A stretch of DNA of 64,000 bases, taken from positions 5,520,501 through 5,584,500 of the forward strand of contig OX485807.1 in the NCBI GenBank assembly GCA_950295325.1, written 5' to 3'. Positions 23,739 through 34,659 of this stretch are shown here, piece after piece (positions within the stretch are counted from its first letter, which is position 1; the number at the start of each line of letters is the position of its first letter). The notes beneath the pieces are model-generated. The model was not told the origin of the DNA, searched no databases, and saw only the letters and a list, made by a program, of their open reading frames with translations. The stretch is from Polytrichum commune (Eukaryota > Streptophyta > Polytrichopsida > Polytrichales > Polytrichaceae). The position numbers and the translations under genes are program-made.

Positions 23739-24809
23739 ATGCAAGGTAGGACTCGCTCACAAAAACCAAGTTTGATAGTAGGACTAGAGAAATCTACTCG
23801 AAAGAGGCGGTCCTCTAAAATCAGTGATAGATTAGAACAAGATAATGTTAGAATAGAGAGTTGTTTGAACGTCGAACCTAGGACTAGGTCAATTCTAGAC
23901 ACCTTAGAACTTGGAGCTCAACTTGAAGAGGAGATCACTCCCTCCAAATTGAGTGGTGAAACTTCTTCGGAAAATTACACACTTAGAGAAGAATTCCCGG
24001 TAGAAGTTGATAGGGGATTGTTGAATAGTTCACCGGTCACCATGGCCGAGGAACGGGGGATGGATCCACCACCCATACCCCCAATTCCGCCCATACCTCC
24101 TATACCTCCAATAGACCCATTGGTTAGGCCAAGAGGCCTACCAATTGTGGTTCCACAAAATTTAGCGGCGATGGATATGCCATCTCATCTCCCTAAATTT
24201 TATGGGACCAAGGATGAGGACCCCTTTCGGCACATGGAACGGTATATCGAACGGTTGGCTAGCTTCCTCATAACCGACCCGGGTTATTGGTTAGTGTGGT
24301 TTCCTACCACTCTAGAGGGGGAAGCCTATGAATGGTATCGGGATCATGCCGAGGGACATTTTAGGGGATGGGAACAATTACAAAGGGAGTTTCTTAACGA
24401 ATTTAGGCCGGAAGTGGGTCAAAGTACCGCATTAAGGGCATTGTCGTCATTGAAGCAAGGAAGGGAGGAAGAAATTTCGGCTTACATTAGGAGGTTTGAT
24501 TTAGTGTGCACTAGATTTGTGGGTACCATGCTCAACGACGACACGCTAAAGCAATTTTTCATTCAAGGGTTTTTTAAGTCCGGAACTATTAGGGGTGTTC
24601 TAGAAAGGAATCCCTTGACCTTGGCGGATGCCAAGCGTGCGGCTAGAGATATTGAAAACTTGGATAAAGATCACGAAAGGCTATGGAGAAGGGAGGATGA
24701 ATTGATCCCACAATTCATCCCCATACGTCCTAGGGTGGTAGCGGTAGAACCCGCTAAGTATGAGAACCAAATTCCATATGCCATTGTGGACACCGGTCCC
24801 GACCTTTAG
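23739..24809 (+). CDS. gag: gag (capsid part) of the gypsy element
   Basis: 356 residues from ATG to TAG. The N-terminal 150 residues are basic then acidic, with a PPIPPIPP repeat near residues 108-124. Residues about 150-310 match the plant retrotransposon gag domain: EGEAYEWYRDH, FLNEFRPEVG, LKQGREEEISAYIRRF and LTLADAKRAARDIE. It builds the cytoplasmic virus-like particle. The zinc knuckles that normally end Gag are absent here and lie at the start of the next frame, so this frame stops before the nucleocapsid part. The next frame is -1 relative to this one, and the two open frames overlap over 24764-24809. Confidence 0.9.
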   Translation: MQGRTRSQKPSLIVGLEKSTRKRRSSKISDRLEQDNVRIESCLNVEPRTRSILDTLELGAQLEEEITPSKLSGETSSENYTLREEFPVEVDRGLLNSSPVTMAEERGMDPPPIPPIPPIPPIPPIDPLVRPRGLPIVVPQNLAAMDMPSHLPKFYGTKDEDPFRHMERYIERLASFLITDPGYWLVWFPTTLEGEAYEWYRDHAEGHFRGWEQLQREFLNEFRPEVGQSTALRALSSLKQGREEEISAYIRRFDLVCTRFVGTMLNDDTLKQFFIQGFFKSGTIRGVLERNPLTLADAKRAARDIENLDKDHERLWRREDELIPQFIPIRPRVVAVEPAKYENQIPYAIVDTGPDL

Positions 24810-24832
24810 CGGTTAGGGAATCGGCACCTCTT

Positions 24833-27800
24833 TTGGCACTACCGGCCCCTAGAACGGATCCACACTTGGAGGAGGTTGAGAGAAGACTAGGTGCTAGCCA
24901 ACTAGGATTCCAAGAGGCTATGATAAAACAAATGCAAAGCCTCACGGATCAAATGTCATTAATGATCCGGAGTCAACAACCGGGGCCTCCACCCCCGGTT
25001 GAGTCGGGTAGGCATTCTTCCGGATTATGGTGTGTCCAATGTGGCCAACCGGGCCACACGCGTCAATTTTGTACAAGTGGACAAAACCGTGACCAAAGAG
25101 AAAACGGTAACCCACCTCAACAAAATCAACGAGGTCAAGCGCCACCTCACTATGGAAATGGAAGCAATAGAGGACCACAACCTAGAGGGCAAGGTGGCCA
25201 AAATTTAGAGAAGAAGGAATTTCATCCCTTTTGTGGAAGGTGGCACGCTCAAGGACAATGTTGGTCCGAAGGTCAAGAGTTTAATTGTAGCAATTGTGGA
25301 GGAAGTCATCCCTCGGATACGTGTCGCCAACCGGACAAAATAATTAATGTCCCTTACCCGGTGGCTAATCCACAACAACAAGCAAGGGATAATATGCGAG
25401 GTGCTAGGCCACAAGGAGTACCGGCCAATGAACTTAGGCCACCTAACTTATACTATGACCATAGTAATGCTAGGCAAACTTTTCATCCACCGGCGGGCTT
25501 GCAAACTACAACCGGTTACATTCCAATACAAAATAGACAAGGAGTTCCACCTAATGGTAGTAACGGGAGACAAGCGCCTCCAACGGATCCGGGACCATCT
25601 AACTCCCAAGATGTTAGGTTCATGGATGGAGTGTTGGAGGCCACATGTGATGACATGCTTCCTCTCCCAACGAGAATTGGAGAGGAGCAAAGTCAATGGC
25701 CTCCTCACACCAATGCTATTACATATGAGTTAGTGAAGGGTAAGGGTGTGGTTGAAGAAGCACCTGCACTAGCGGTAACTACTAGGGCTAGGAGAGGGGA
25801 TGCCCCGTTGGAGGTAGGAATAGGAGAGCAAGGAAATTATTCTTCGGATGAAGAGATTAATCTCTCCGAGTTGGATAGGGTAGCTAGAAGAGCTACTAAG
25901 GATGTGGAGAGGGAAAATATAATTTTACAAGATAGGGAGAGGACTAATGCGGTACATGACTTGGATAATAGCGATGTGGGTGAATGGGAAGGACCGGGGG
26001 TTCCCGTAGACGAATTCGACGTAGTGGGTAATTCTAAGGTGGAAAGATCTACCGGGTACGACTTGTGGGCGGACCTTAGTACACTCAAGGCGGATATTAC
26101 TTTCGGCCAACTATTGGAAATTTCACCCACGGCAAGGAAAACATTAAAGGAGGGAATGCCGGTACACAAGAGGATGAGGAAGGTGAAAGCTAAAATAGCC
26201 GCTAGGATCCAATCACAAGGTGGAAGAGACGTGAAAGCTATAGAAATAGAAGTTGTTATAGTAGATAAGGTGGTTCCTAATGTGCTAGTCGACGGAGGGA
26301 GTAGTCTAAATATACTACCGGAGGATACTATGAAAAAATTGGGACTTGGACTCACGGGGCCTTCACCTTTGGTCATAAATATGGCAAATCAAAGTTCGAC
26401 TACGCCTTTGGGGATGATCAAGGATTGTAGAATGACTACGGGAGGTGAGGAGTACTTGGTCACCTTCCATGTCATTAAAATGCACTCCAACAAGGACACC
26501 TTCCCCATTTTGCTAGGTAGGCCTTGGTTGCGGATGGCGAATGCTATGGTCAATTGGGGTGGACCTAAACCATCCATCACTTATGGTCCGGAGGGTAATA
26601 GGGTCATAGTGTCCATTGGTTCATTAGAAGGATGGATGAAGAAGGAGATGTATTTGCCATTGGAGAAGGAAATTGATGACTTAAACGAGAATGAGATTGG
26701 CAAGGCATTGGTGGGAGTCGTCCATCCCGAAGGTCAAAGGGTTGTTATAGATTCGGGCTCGGGAAGTCTAGGTCCTAATTTTTACAATTATGGGGATAAT
26801 GGGGATTATGCCCAATGGCTAAGGGAGTACCCCGAGTCCGAGGTTGATGTAATGGTTACATTTCACCAAATAGGCTTAGGGAGTGAATTTCCTAGTGTTA
26901 GTTTAGGAGAGGGCTCATTGTTGGAGCCATGTGAGGTGCTCACCGAGGAAGAGTGGATTAGCGGTGGGTTAACACCTTGGGTAGATGACGTGGAAGAGGG
27001 TGAGGTTAGTTTAATTCATGTAGATGGGACTCAAGAGGAGGATGTGATTATTGAGTCATCGAAATTGGAGGAGCCTTTACATTTCAAGACCACGTCTACG
27101 GAGATAGTTGTAGGTCAAGATGTGAAAGATTACCCCAATGTGCCTTCCGATTGGTATCGGAACAAAGAGGAACAAGCACATGTGTCGGAAGCGGATTGGC
27201 GGTACGTGGATGTGAAATTAAAGAATGGAAAAACCCGACAAATGAAGATGGGCTCCAAATTGGGGGAGAAAGAGGTTAGGGAGTATAGCAATTTGGTGGA
27301 TGAGTTTAGTGATACTTTTGCATGGTCCTACGATGAGCTTAAGGGAATTCCTAGGGAAATGGTAGAGCACCGGATTCCTTTAATTCCGGGGGCGAGGCCA
27401 ATTAGACAAAAGGAGAGGAGGATGAATCCTCAATTGCAATTGTTGGTGAAAGCGGAATTGGAAAGGTTATTGAAGGCCGGGTTTATCAAGCCGGTGGAAA
27501 TCACGGATTGGGTTTCTCCTATGGTCTTAGTAAAGAAAAAAAATGGGAAATTAAGGGTTTGTGTCGACTATAGGAAATTGAATTCGTGCACACAAAAGGA
27601 TCACTTCCCCTTACCTTTTATCACCTTGTTGCTTGAGGAGGTTGGAGGTCATTCGCGATATACCTTTATGGATGGGTATGCGGGTTATAATCAAATTTCC
27701 ATAGCCCTCCAAGATATCCATAAAACGGCTTTTACTACACCTTGGGGTACTTTTGTGTGGGTAGTGATGCCATTTGGGTTATGTAATGCCCCGGCTACTT

Positions 27801-29977
27801 TCCAACGATTAGTAATGTATATCTTCACCGACTTGTTGTTCAAATCCATGACCGTCTTTGTGGACGATTTTAGCACACAAAGTAATGTGGATGATCACCT
27901 ACATTGTGTTAGGGAGGCATTGGTTAGGTGTAGGAAGATGAGGTTAGCATTGAACCCGGATAAGACATTTTTGGGAGTGAATAAGGGAGTGTTGTTGGGT
28001 TATGTTGTTAGTGAGAAAGGTAGAGAACCCGATCCGGATAAGATTGCGGCCATAAGCGACTTGGCAACTCCAACCAATTCCAAGGGGATCTCTAAGTTGT
28101 TAGGACATGTGGGATGGTACCGGGAACTTATTCCTAATTTTTCAAAGATAGCGGTGCCCATTACCCATTTGCTCAAAAAGGATGTCAAATTCGAGTGGAC
28201 GGATGCTTGTCAAAAAGCCTTTGAGGAATTGCGGGATAGGTTGAGCACCTATCCGGTGTTGATACCACCCAATTGGGGTAAACCTTTTCACGTCTATTGT
28301 GATGCTAGTAATGTGGCAATAGGGAGTGCGCTTTGTCAAGCAACGGGAGAAAAAGAGAAGGATCAACCTATAGCTTATGCGAGTAAGCAATTGACCCCCG
28401 CCGAAAGAAACTACTCTACAACGGAGAGGGAGTGCCTAGCCATGGTGTTTTCCGTTAAAAAGTTTAGGCATTACCTCATGTGCAACCCGGTTGTATTTTT
28501 TGTTGACCACATGGCTATCAAGTATCTAATTAACAAGGCGGAGTTAAGTGGTAGGTTAGCTAGGTGGGTTTTGTTATTAGAAGAATTCGACTACACGGTG
28601 GAATATAAACCGGGTCGTATGCATTTACAAGCGGACCACTTGTCTAGGTTGTCGGAGGAGATAGGAAAAAATCCGGTAAATGATATGTTAGTAGATGATA
28701 GCCTCTTTGTGGTCACTTCTACACCGGAGTGGTATGCGGGCATAGTGGAATTTCTAACAACCCACAAGTTGCCCAAAGAGTGGACAAAAGAAGAGAGAAT
28801 GAAGGTGAGGGTAAATAGTAGGCAATTTGTTGTAGTGGGCCATAGGTTGTTTAGAAGGGGGTCCGATGGTATTTTACGACGATGCGTGTCAAAAACGGAG
28901 GTTGAAGCGATTTTAATCGCTTGCCATGATAGCGCTTGCGGCGGTCACTTCTCGGGTCAACTCACCGGGCAAAAAATACTTAGAGCGGGCTACTTTTGGC
29001 CTACACTATTTAAGGACGCCCATGACTATGTAAGGAAATGCGACGCTTGCCAACGGTATGCCCGAGACGACCTTAGAATGGAGATGCCTTTACATGTATC
29101 ATTACCCTTAATTCCTTTCGAAAAATGGGGCATCGACTATGTGGGTGAGGTCCATCCCCAATCTTCAAAAGGAATGAAATATATTGTGGTGGCAACCGAG
29201 TACCTCACCAAGTGGGCGGAAGCCAAAGCGGTGAAGACCGACACGGCGGAACACGCGGCAACATTTATGTACGAAAACATAATTTCGCGGTTCGGGGTGC
29301 CGAAGATCCTAGTAAGCGATAGGGGTACTCACTTTTTGAATGACTTGATTCGAGAGATGACAGAGAAATTTAAAATTGATCACCGGAAGACTACTCCCTA
29401 CCACCCACAAACCAATGGACAAACGGAAAGGGTTAACGGAATTTTGGTGAGTATACTACGCAAGACGGTTATAGACTCGAAGCGGGATTGGGATACGAAA
29501 CTAACGGCGGCACTTTGGGCATACCGTACAACCTATAAGGTAACTACGCGTGCTACACCATTTTCCTTAGTCTATGGTCTTGAAGCGACACTACCAATCG
29601 AATATGAAGTCGAGTCACTTAGGGTGGCCGTGAGTACGAGACTTACCGAAAGTCAATCCTTACGAAATCGACTAACCGATTTGGAAGCACTTGACGAAGG
29701 GAGGAGAATGGCGGCTCAACATATTGAGGCAATCCAAAGAAGGAGAAAGATTACTTTCGACAAACGACATAAGAGAAGGGCCCTAACACCGGGAATGATG
29801 GTCATGATTCAAGACGCACGAAAGCTTGAATTTCCGGCGAAATTCAATGCGGTATGGTTAGGACCTTACCTTGTCTATGAGGTCTTTCCTAATAATTCAA
29901 TTCAATTGGAAACGTTGAATGGTGAGCTCTTTCCTACCCGTACATCGGGAAGTAGATGTAAGGAGTACCGAGCTTGA
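24833..29977 (+). CDS. pol: nucleocapsid-protease-RT-RNase H-integrase of the gypsy element
   Basis: 1714 codons. The left boundary is nominal: 24833 is a TTG, the frame is open back to 24764, and there is no good ATG, so it is probably expressed with gag. Domains: CCHC knuckle at 67-80 (CVQCGQPGHTRQFC) and a second Cys/His cluster (CSNCGGSHPSDTC); aspartic protease near 484 (LVDGGSSLNIL); reverse transcriptase about 860-1060 with the active site FVDD near 1009 (F for the usual Y); RNase H with YCDAS near 1155 and the TTERECLA helix; integrase HHCC zinc site from about 1363 (H...H...CDACQR) and the DDE core with GIDYVGEV, SDRGTHF and the NGQTERVNG helix. The C-terminus (GPYLVYEVFPN) has no chromodomain. 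No internal stop or frameshift was seen. Confidence 0.93.
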   Translation: MALPAPRTDPHLEEVERRLGASQLGFQEAMIKQMQSLTDQMSLMIRSQQPGPPPPVESGRHSSGLWCVQCGQPGHTRQFCTSGQNRDQRENGNPPQQNQRGQAPPHYGNGSNRGPQPRGQGGQNLEKKEFHPFCGRWHAQGQCWSEGQEFNCSNCGGSHPSDTCRQPDKIINVPYPVANPQQQARDNMRGARPQGVPANELRPPNLYYDHSNARQTFHPPAGLQTTTGYIPIQNRQGVPPNGSNGRQAPPTDPGPSNSQDVRFMDGVLEATCDDMLPLPTRIGEEQSQWPPHTNAITYELVKGKGVVEEAPALAVTTRARRGDAPLEVGIGEQGNYSSDEEINLSELDRVARRATKDVERENIILQDRERTNAVHDLDNSDVGEWEGPGVPVDEFDVVGNSKVERSTGYDLWADLSTLKADITFGQLLEISPTARKTLKEGMPVHKRMRKVKAKIAARIQSQGGRDVKAIEIEVVIVDKVVPNVLVDGGSSLNILPEDTMKKLGLGLTGPSPLVINMANQSSTTPLGMIKDCRMTTGGEEYLVTFHVIKMHSNKDTFPILLGRPWLRMANAMVNWGGPKPSITYGPEGNRVIVSIGSLEGWMKKEMYLPLEKEIDDLNENEIGKALVGVVHPEGQRVVIDSGSGSLGPNFYNYGDNGDYAQWLREYPESEVDVMVTFHQIGLGSEFPSVSLGEGSLLEPCEVLTEEEWISGGLTPWVDDVEEGEVSLIHVDGTQEEDVIIESSKLEEPLHFKTTSTEIVVGQDVKDYPNVPSDWYRNKEEQAHVSEADWRYVDVKLKNGKTRQMKMGSKLGEKEVREYSNLVDEFSDTFAWSYDELKGIPREMVEHRIPLIPGARPIRQKERRMNPQLQLLVKAELERLLKAGFIKPVEITDWVSPMVLVKKKNGKLRVCVDYRKLNSCTQKDHFPLPFITLLLEEVGGHSRYTFMDGYAGYNQISIALQDIHKTAFTTPWGTFVWVVMPFGLCNAPATFQRLVMYIFTDLLFKSMTVFVDDFSTQSNVDDHLHCVREALVRCRKMRLALNPDKTFLGVNKGVLLGYVVSEKGREPDPDKIAAISDLATPTNSKGISKLLGHVGWYRELIPNFSKIAVPITHLLKKDVKFEWTDACQKAFEELRDRLSTYPVLIPPNWGKPFHVYCDASNVAIGSALCQATGEKEKDQPIAYASKQLTPAERNYSTTERECLAMVFSVKKFRHYLMCNPVVFFVDHMAIKYLINKAELSGRLARWVLLLEEFDYTVEYKPGRMHLQADHLSRLSEEIGKNPVNDMLVDDSLFVVTSTPEWYAGIVEFLTTHKLPKEWTKEERMKVRVNSRQFVVVGHRLFRRGSDGILRRCVSKTEVEAILIACHDSACGGHFSGQLTGQKILRAGYFWPTLFKDAHDYVRKCDACQRYARDDLRMEMPLHVSLPLIPFEKWGIDYVGEVHPQSSKGMKYIVVATEYLTKWAEAKAVKTDTAEHAATFMYENIISRFGVPKILVSDRGTHFLNDLIREMTEKFKIDHRKTTPYHPQTNGQTERVNGILVSILRKTVIDSKRDWDTKLTAALWAYRTTYKVTTRATPFSLVYGLEATLPIEYEVESLRVAVSTRLTESQSLRNRLTDLEALDEGRRMAAQHIEAIQRRRKITFDKRHKRRALTPGMMVMIQDARKLEFPAKFNAVWLGPYLVYEVFPNNSIQLETLNGELFPTRTSGSRCKEYRA

Positions 29978-30038
29978 CTAGGCAACTTACCCTTGGAGCA
30001 AGAGATGTTTGGATTCATCCCCCGATGGTCGCCAATTA

Positions 30039-31977
30039 TGTGAGCCCAAAAGGGTGCCCACATTTAGTGTTAGACCCTTGAAACGTTAGTTGATGCACTT
30101 TGAAGTAGCATGTTACTTCACAAAAATATAAAAAGAGTGAAATGTTAGTCTTAGAAGTACCATGTTGTAAGAGGCTAGGATGTGAGTTGTTATTGTGTTT
30201 TTACCTTCGGAAGGATTTGAGTGAATGAGGATAGGTAAGGAGAACTTGGATTGAGTAGTTAGTGAGTAGGCTAGTACAAATGGATGGAGACAACCAAAGT
30301 GACTCAAGAGGCAAGTGCATTCGAATTGGGATGAATGGAGGATCACATGGAGCGCACAAGTGGACCACCTCATCATGGCCACTTAATGGGGAAGGCCCAA
30401 GGAAGAATGCAAGGTGGAGGATAAGCAAATTCTCAAAGCACCAATCAAATCACGAGTTAAGCATCGTGGTTTGAATTAAGTGGTGAGCGATGATTTGGGA
30501 AAGTAAGGGGAGAAAGTTATGGCGGCGGAAAGCGAAGGAGGCTAAGTTTGGGTTGAAGCATCCAAAGTTTGGTAAAGTGTGGTAGGTAGAAAGCCAAGGC
30601 TAGTTAAATGTTCGAATTAGGATCCTTGTTGATCATTTGAGGGAGGAAGGCTTAGAAGATAGGATTGGCGCCTACTAAGTAGGAGGAAATCTCAAGGGCT
30701 TATCGTGAGCCTTGAGGGTGCTCACCCCATCAAGCTTACTATATAATCCCTCATTCTTCCCTCACTCATCCTCTCTTTCCTTTGTGCTCCAAGGCACCCC
30801 ACGAGTTATAAGTGTGGGTGTGGGAAGCCATATTGGAGCACATGTGTGTGCTTAGTTTTTAGTTTGAGAGCCAAGGCTTGTTAGCCTTGAAGAGGGCTTG
30901 ACCTCTTGGTAGAATTAGTGTTGACGTGAAGGATTTTAAAGTTAATTCATGATTCCAATTTGTGGTACTTTAAGTTCATGTTTTGAATACACGTGGTTGC
31001 AAGTTCCATGTTTAAGAGTTGAGCACTTGATGTTGTGATGAGTGCAAAAATATACTTGTGTGGATTAGTTAGTCTTAGTGAAGTTAGGAAATTCTCTCTC
31101 CCCCTCTCCTCTCTAGGATTTTAGGATTTTAGGATTAGAGAAGAATTGTGTGATTAGAAAGGGGTTGTTAGTAGAATTAGGGAAATTAGGTAGGAAGATT
31201 AGTTAAGGGCTTGAATAATTAGTGAGGTAGTTGGGGATTACAACTACAAAGTTGTGGGTTTATGAAGGAGCTGGGTTTATGAAGGAACTGGGTTTGTTTA
31301 GTTAGAAAGTAAAGAGCTGGGTTTATGAAGGACCTGGGTTTGTTTAGTTAGAAGCTAAGGAGCTGGGTTCATGAAGGAGCTGGGTTTATGAAGGACCTGG
31401 GTTTGTTTAGTTAGAAGCTAAGAAGCTGGGTTCATGAAGGAGCTGGGTTTATGAAGGAGCTGGGTTTGTTTAGTTAGAAAGTAAAGAGCTGGGTTTATGA
31501 AGGACCTGGGTTTGTTTAGTTAGAAGCTAAGGAGCTGGGTTCATGAAGGAGCTGGGTTTATGAAGGAGCTAGGTTTATGTAATTAGAAAGTAAAGAGATG
31601 GGTTCATGAAGGAGCTTAGTAGATAGCCTACCTAATTAGCTCATAGACAAGTAGTTAGTTACATTATGCTAGTTAGTGTTATGTGTGGCTTTCACAAGTA
31701 AATGTATTTGAGATTGACTATAGAGAATAGTGTTTTTTTTAACACTTGCATCCTCTCTTTAAAAATAAACCACGTGCACAACTTAATGGAGAATGTGGAG
31801 CACTCTCGCGATGGCAAGACAAAGGAAGCAAAGACCAAAGTTAAATCCAAGACCACTTGAAGGGTGAACCTTGCACTATGGACTCATCCAAGTCCAAATC
31901 CAATACCGCGGAGGAATGTGAGCCCAAACCCACTACTCGGACTACGGACGCTTAAGGGTGGGGGGTTTGGCCTCACA
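30039..31977 (+). repeat. 3' LTR
   Basis: 1939 bp, matching the 5' LTR in length and in every stretch compared, including the T8 run near 31733. It starts only 61 bases after the pol stop. The bases before it, GATGGTCGCCAATTA, are not the purine run expected for second-strand priming. Confidence 0.95.
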
Positions 31978-32141
31978 GCATAACCAGTGAACAACTCCCA
32001 CCAATATGGGTGATTTTTTTTTGTTTACTTTTAACCAACAAGTGGGTGAAGTTTCACTATGTTACATCCAGTCACTGGTTTAAAACAACAACAAAAAAAC
32101 CATCCATATTGATGGGAGTTGCGTCCACTGGCTATGCCCAC

Positions 32142-32475
32142 CTGTACGTATGGGGAGGGCATTAATAAACTTATACATGCAAACTCAATCAACCACTTTA
32201 TGAATCAAACTGTGACCGTTGTCGGTGTCGAGCTCGGGCAATGCATCCATGATGCATCAATTAATGGGAAAGACAACTCGATCGGCGATCGCCATCAATA
32301 GGAGAAAACTTCGGTCTTATTAGGTCCATCACATCAACATGAATTACATGTTGCTTTGCAAACCAACCTCAAACCTCGATCTGTTGATCGATTATGGTAT
32401 TTTCTGTGTTAAATTGGCTGTGTTTTGATATAAGTTATGCTTTCGGGTCGTGCACACCAATGTGGGTCGTGCTAA
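32142..32475. other. no gene seen
   Basis: Short spacer between the foldback element and a Tourist-like MITE; nothing recognised. Confidence 0.4.
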
Positions 32476-32981
32476 GGGCCACTTCACACACGAGACTGAG
32501 AGCCCGTGACCGTTACACTTCAAGCAAGCACTCTCATAGGTAGAAAAGGCAGAGCCGGTCCAAGTTCGCTTCGCACTATGTTTGAGGGACCAACGGGACC
32601 AACGGAGTAAGTGGATGCAAGATGGATGTAAAGTCCACATGGATTCCTACATGGCATCGAATGGATCATGTTTCATGGTCACTTGAACTATTTTTAAAAA
32701 CCACCTCGTGGAGGTAGGTCTAACCAGGAGACCATGGCACTCCGAACGTTCACAAATTGTTGTTTTGTTCTATTTTATCATATGTGAAGACCTGCATGAA
32801 TAGGAATTCATTAAATTAGCGTTTGGTTGAGGGCCCAGACACATATGACTTCACACTACACTCGAGGGTCCATGATCACACTACATGATTTTGGAGGTGT
32901 CTTGGGACGGCCTTTGGACACTTTCTTTTGGGCTCTCACAATTTCATCGTCACAGCTCTTGGCTCGTGTGTGAAGTGGCCA
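32476..32981. mobile_element. Tourist-like MITE, about 506 bp
   Basis: Left end GGGCCACTTCACACACGAG preceded by TAA (32473-32475); right end GGCTCGTGTGTGAAGTGGCC, with the right duplication eroded. The interior is an inverted copy of the 12372-12870 element (TGAAACATGATCCATTTGATG there, its inverse here). Confidence 0.8.
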
Positions 32982-33334
32982 TGAGTAATGTTCATTTTGT
33001 CACAATAATTTGGCAGCTCATTATTTTCCAAATCTAGCACAATGCTAGCTTCCGGGATTTTATATTCGGTGATCCTCACCGACATACCAATCAAATATCG
33101 TAAACCCATCTAAGGTAGATAGGTCTTCAGTGGCTATTTTTCTTAATCAGACCCCTATGTTTGATTGGTATGTGGTTCCATGAGGATCAAAAAGCAAACA
33201 TCATAAAGACACATGTTTAGAAGAGATTGGACTAAATCTGCAAATATTCACAACTACTCTACACTCAATAGTGAACACAACCGGGAGAACCTATATATTC
33301 AGCTAAGAAATTAGCAAACATACACTTCAGATAA

Positions 33335-33475
33335 TCACAATCAACTTAGGGAAGGTCAAATTTTCATCATAGATTTGCTAATGCAACGCAAAAAAATAAG
33401 ATTCCCATGTAAATCTTATTAGTAGAAGTTGAAGAACATGGAAAAGGGACCACATAACACCCACATACGTTACCT
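33335..33475. repeat. dispersed repeat family B
   Basis: Blocks TTTCATC.TAGATTTGCTAA, GCAAC, GTAGAAGTTGAAGAACATG and CACCCACATAC recur at 42238-42345 and 60448-60565, and in reverse at 45955-46030. It is non-coding; the element ends are not defined. Confidence 0.5.
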
Positions 33476-34261
33476 TAACCCTTGCCATATGCAACAATTC
33501 CCTCGTGATCGAGTCTCTCCCACCAAGAAGCTCTTACCAAATCGTGTGCTGGCTTTTGACCTGACATGCAACAAGGGACCAAGTGGGCATTCATTAAAGT
33601 TGGCGTGGGCGGGGGCGGGGGCGGGCCTCCTCTTCATGCGCATTTAATTTGTTATTCTATGCCACGGTTAGTACCCAAGATATTAAGTAGGTGTTGAGGC
33701 CGCGTGATGGACCGCCACCGAAGATTGAGGAGTAATAAGCTTGTGAAGTGGTGAAGAAGTCAACATTATCTCATACCCCCCCCCCCCCCCCCCCCCACAT
33801 GTCATCGATGCTCGAATGTGTGTAAGCAAACTTAACTTTAACTCATGTAATCCTTGCCATGCGATTTCCGAGGAGATGGCACCTTGACTCTCCACTCCAT
33901 ATGATCATTTTCGGAGCTCACATGAATATCTTATGATTGTCGAAGTGGAGGTATTCTTTCGTCGAGAAGAAGTCTATGGGCGATGAAAGTAGCTTCTGGC
34001 TTCTGGTGACGCCACATTGCCTGTGCTTTCTCGACTGTCGGATTTGACCGATGTAACCCTCCTCCCCTGATCTCCTCCGATCCTGCCACCACTCATGCAC
34101 TGCTTGATCGTATAAGTGATGTCAATTATGTTGATTATTGAATCTAAAACGGTTAACTAAATGTTGAGCAAGTATTCCAATCTTTTTAAAACACTTCTTT
34201 TTTGGTGTGTTTTAGATCTAGGTTTGATTACATACCATTCAAATATAGGTGTTAGTTCGAA
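33476..34261. other. no gene; GC minisatellite and C21 tract
   Basis: GGGCGG repeats at about 33606-33627 and a run of 21 C at 33776-33796. No coding sequence is supported. Confidence 0.45.
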
Positions 34262-34659
34262 GGGCCGGTTCACATGGAGCCCGAGTCATAAACCCTTCTC
34301 ATGTCAGCAAGTCTCGACATGAAGGCAAAGTCCCAACTTTTAAGCCTCAATAAACCGATAAAATATGGTTGATTATCACCGAAGTTGGATCTAGATTTTT
34401 TTTTATGAAAAATATTCGCAAGATTTGTGTTGACAGTTGGGTCTAGCTTTTTGCTCGACCCAACTCTCAACACAGGTCCCAAGCCTCACCCTTCAAAAAG
34501 TGTTGCCATGTAGGCATCCATGTCATACTTAGCGCTTAGGACTTGGGACCCCATGTGAAGTGATAAGTCCCATCTTTCATGCTCTCAATCGCCAAGATTG
34601 CACAAATGAACCTCAATCGACCTGGGACTTAGAACTGGGAACCCCGTGTGAACCGGTCC
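34262..34659. mobile_element. PIF/Harbinger-like MITE, about 398 bp
   Basis: Left end GGGCCGGTTCACATGG and right end CCGTGTGAACCGGTCC are inverted. The right flank is TAA, the left GAA. The length and GGGCC start fit the Tourist group, but the terminal sequence differs from the GGGCCACTTC family. Confidence 0.65.

Larger units (their letters stand above)
20890..31977 (+). mobile_element. full-length Ty3/gypsy LTR retrotransposon, about 11.1 kb
   Basis: Two 1939-bp LTRs (offset exactly 9149 bp) begin TGTGAGCCC and end GCCTCACA. The target duplication GCATA is perfect at 20885-20889 and 31978-31982. Order is LTR, primer-binding site, leader, gag, protease, reverse transcriptase, RNase H, integrase, LTR, as in Ty3/gypsy. 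No chromodomain is visible after the integrase, which suits the non-chromovirus OTA (Tat/Athila-like) side of plant gypsy; that is inference. The LTRs looked identical wherever compared, so the insertion is young. A frame break between gag and pol is the only visible defect. A good polypurine tract before the 3' LTR is missing. Confidence 0.95.
20881..32141. mobile_element. foldback MITE split by the gypsy insertion
   Basis: The left end GTGGGCATA (20881-20889) continues, after removal of the retrotransposon and one GCATA copy, into ACCAGTGAACAACTCCCACC (31983 onward). The right end, GGGAGTTGCGTCCACTGG followed by CTATGCCCAC (to 32141), is its inverse. The restored host element is about 168 bp and has CTG on either side. 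It is non-coding. Its termini match no other family in the window. Confidence 0.7.

Noticed and set aside
24942-26376. Long antisense frames within gypsy pol (up to 179 codons)
   Set aside because: They mirror the coding frame of pol, have no domains, and are shadows of its codon use.
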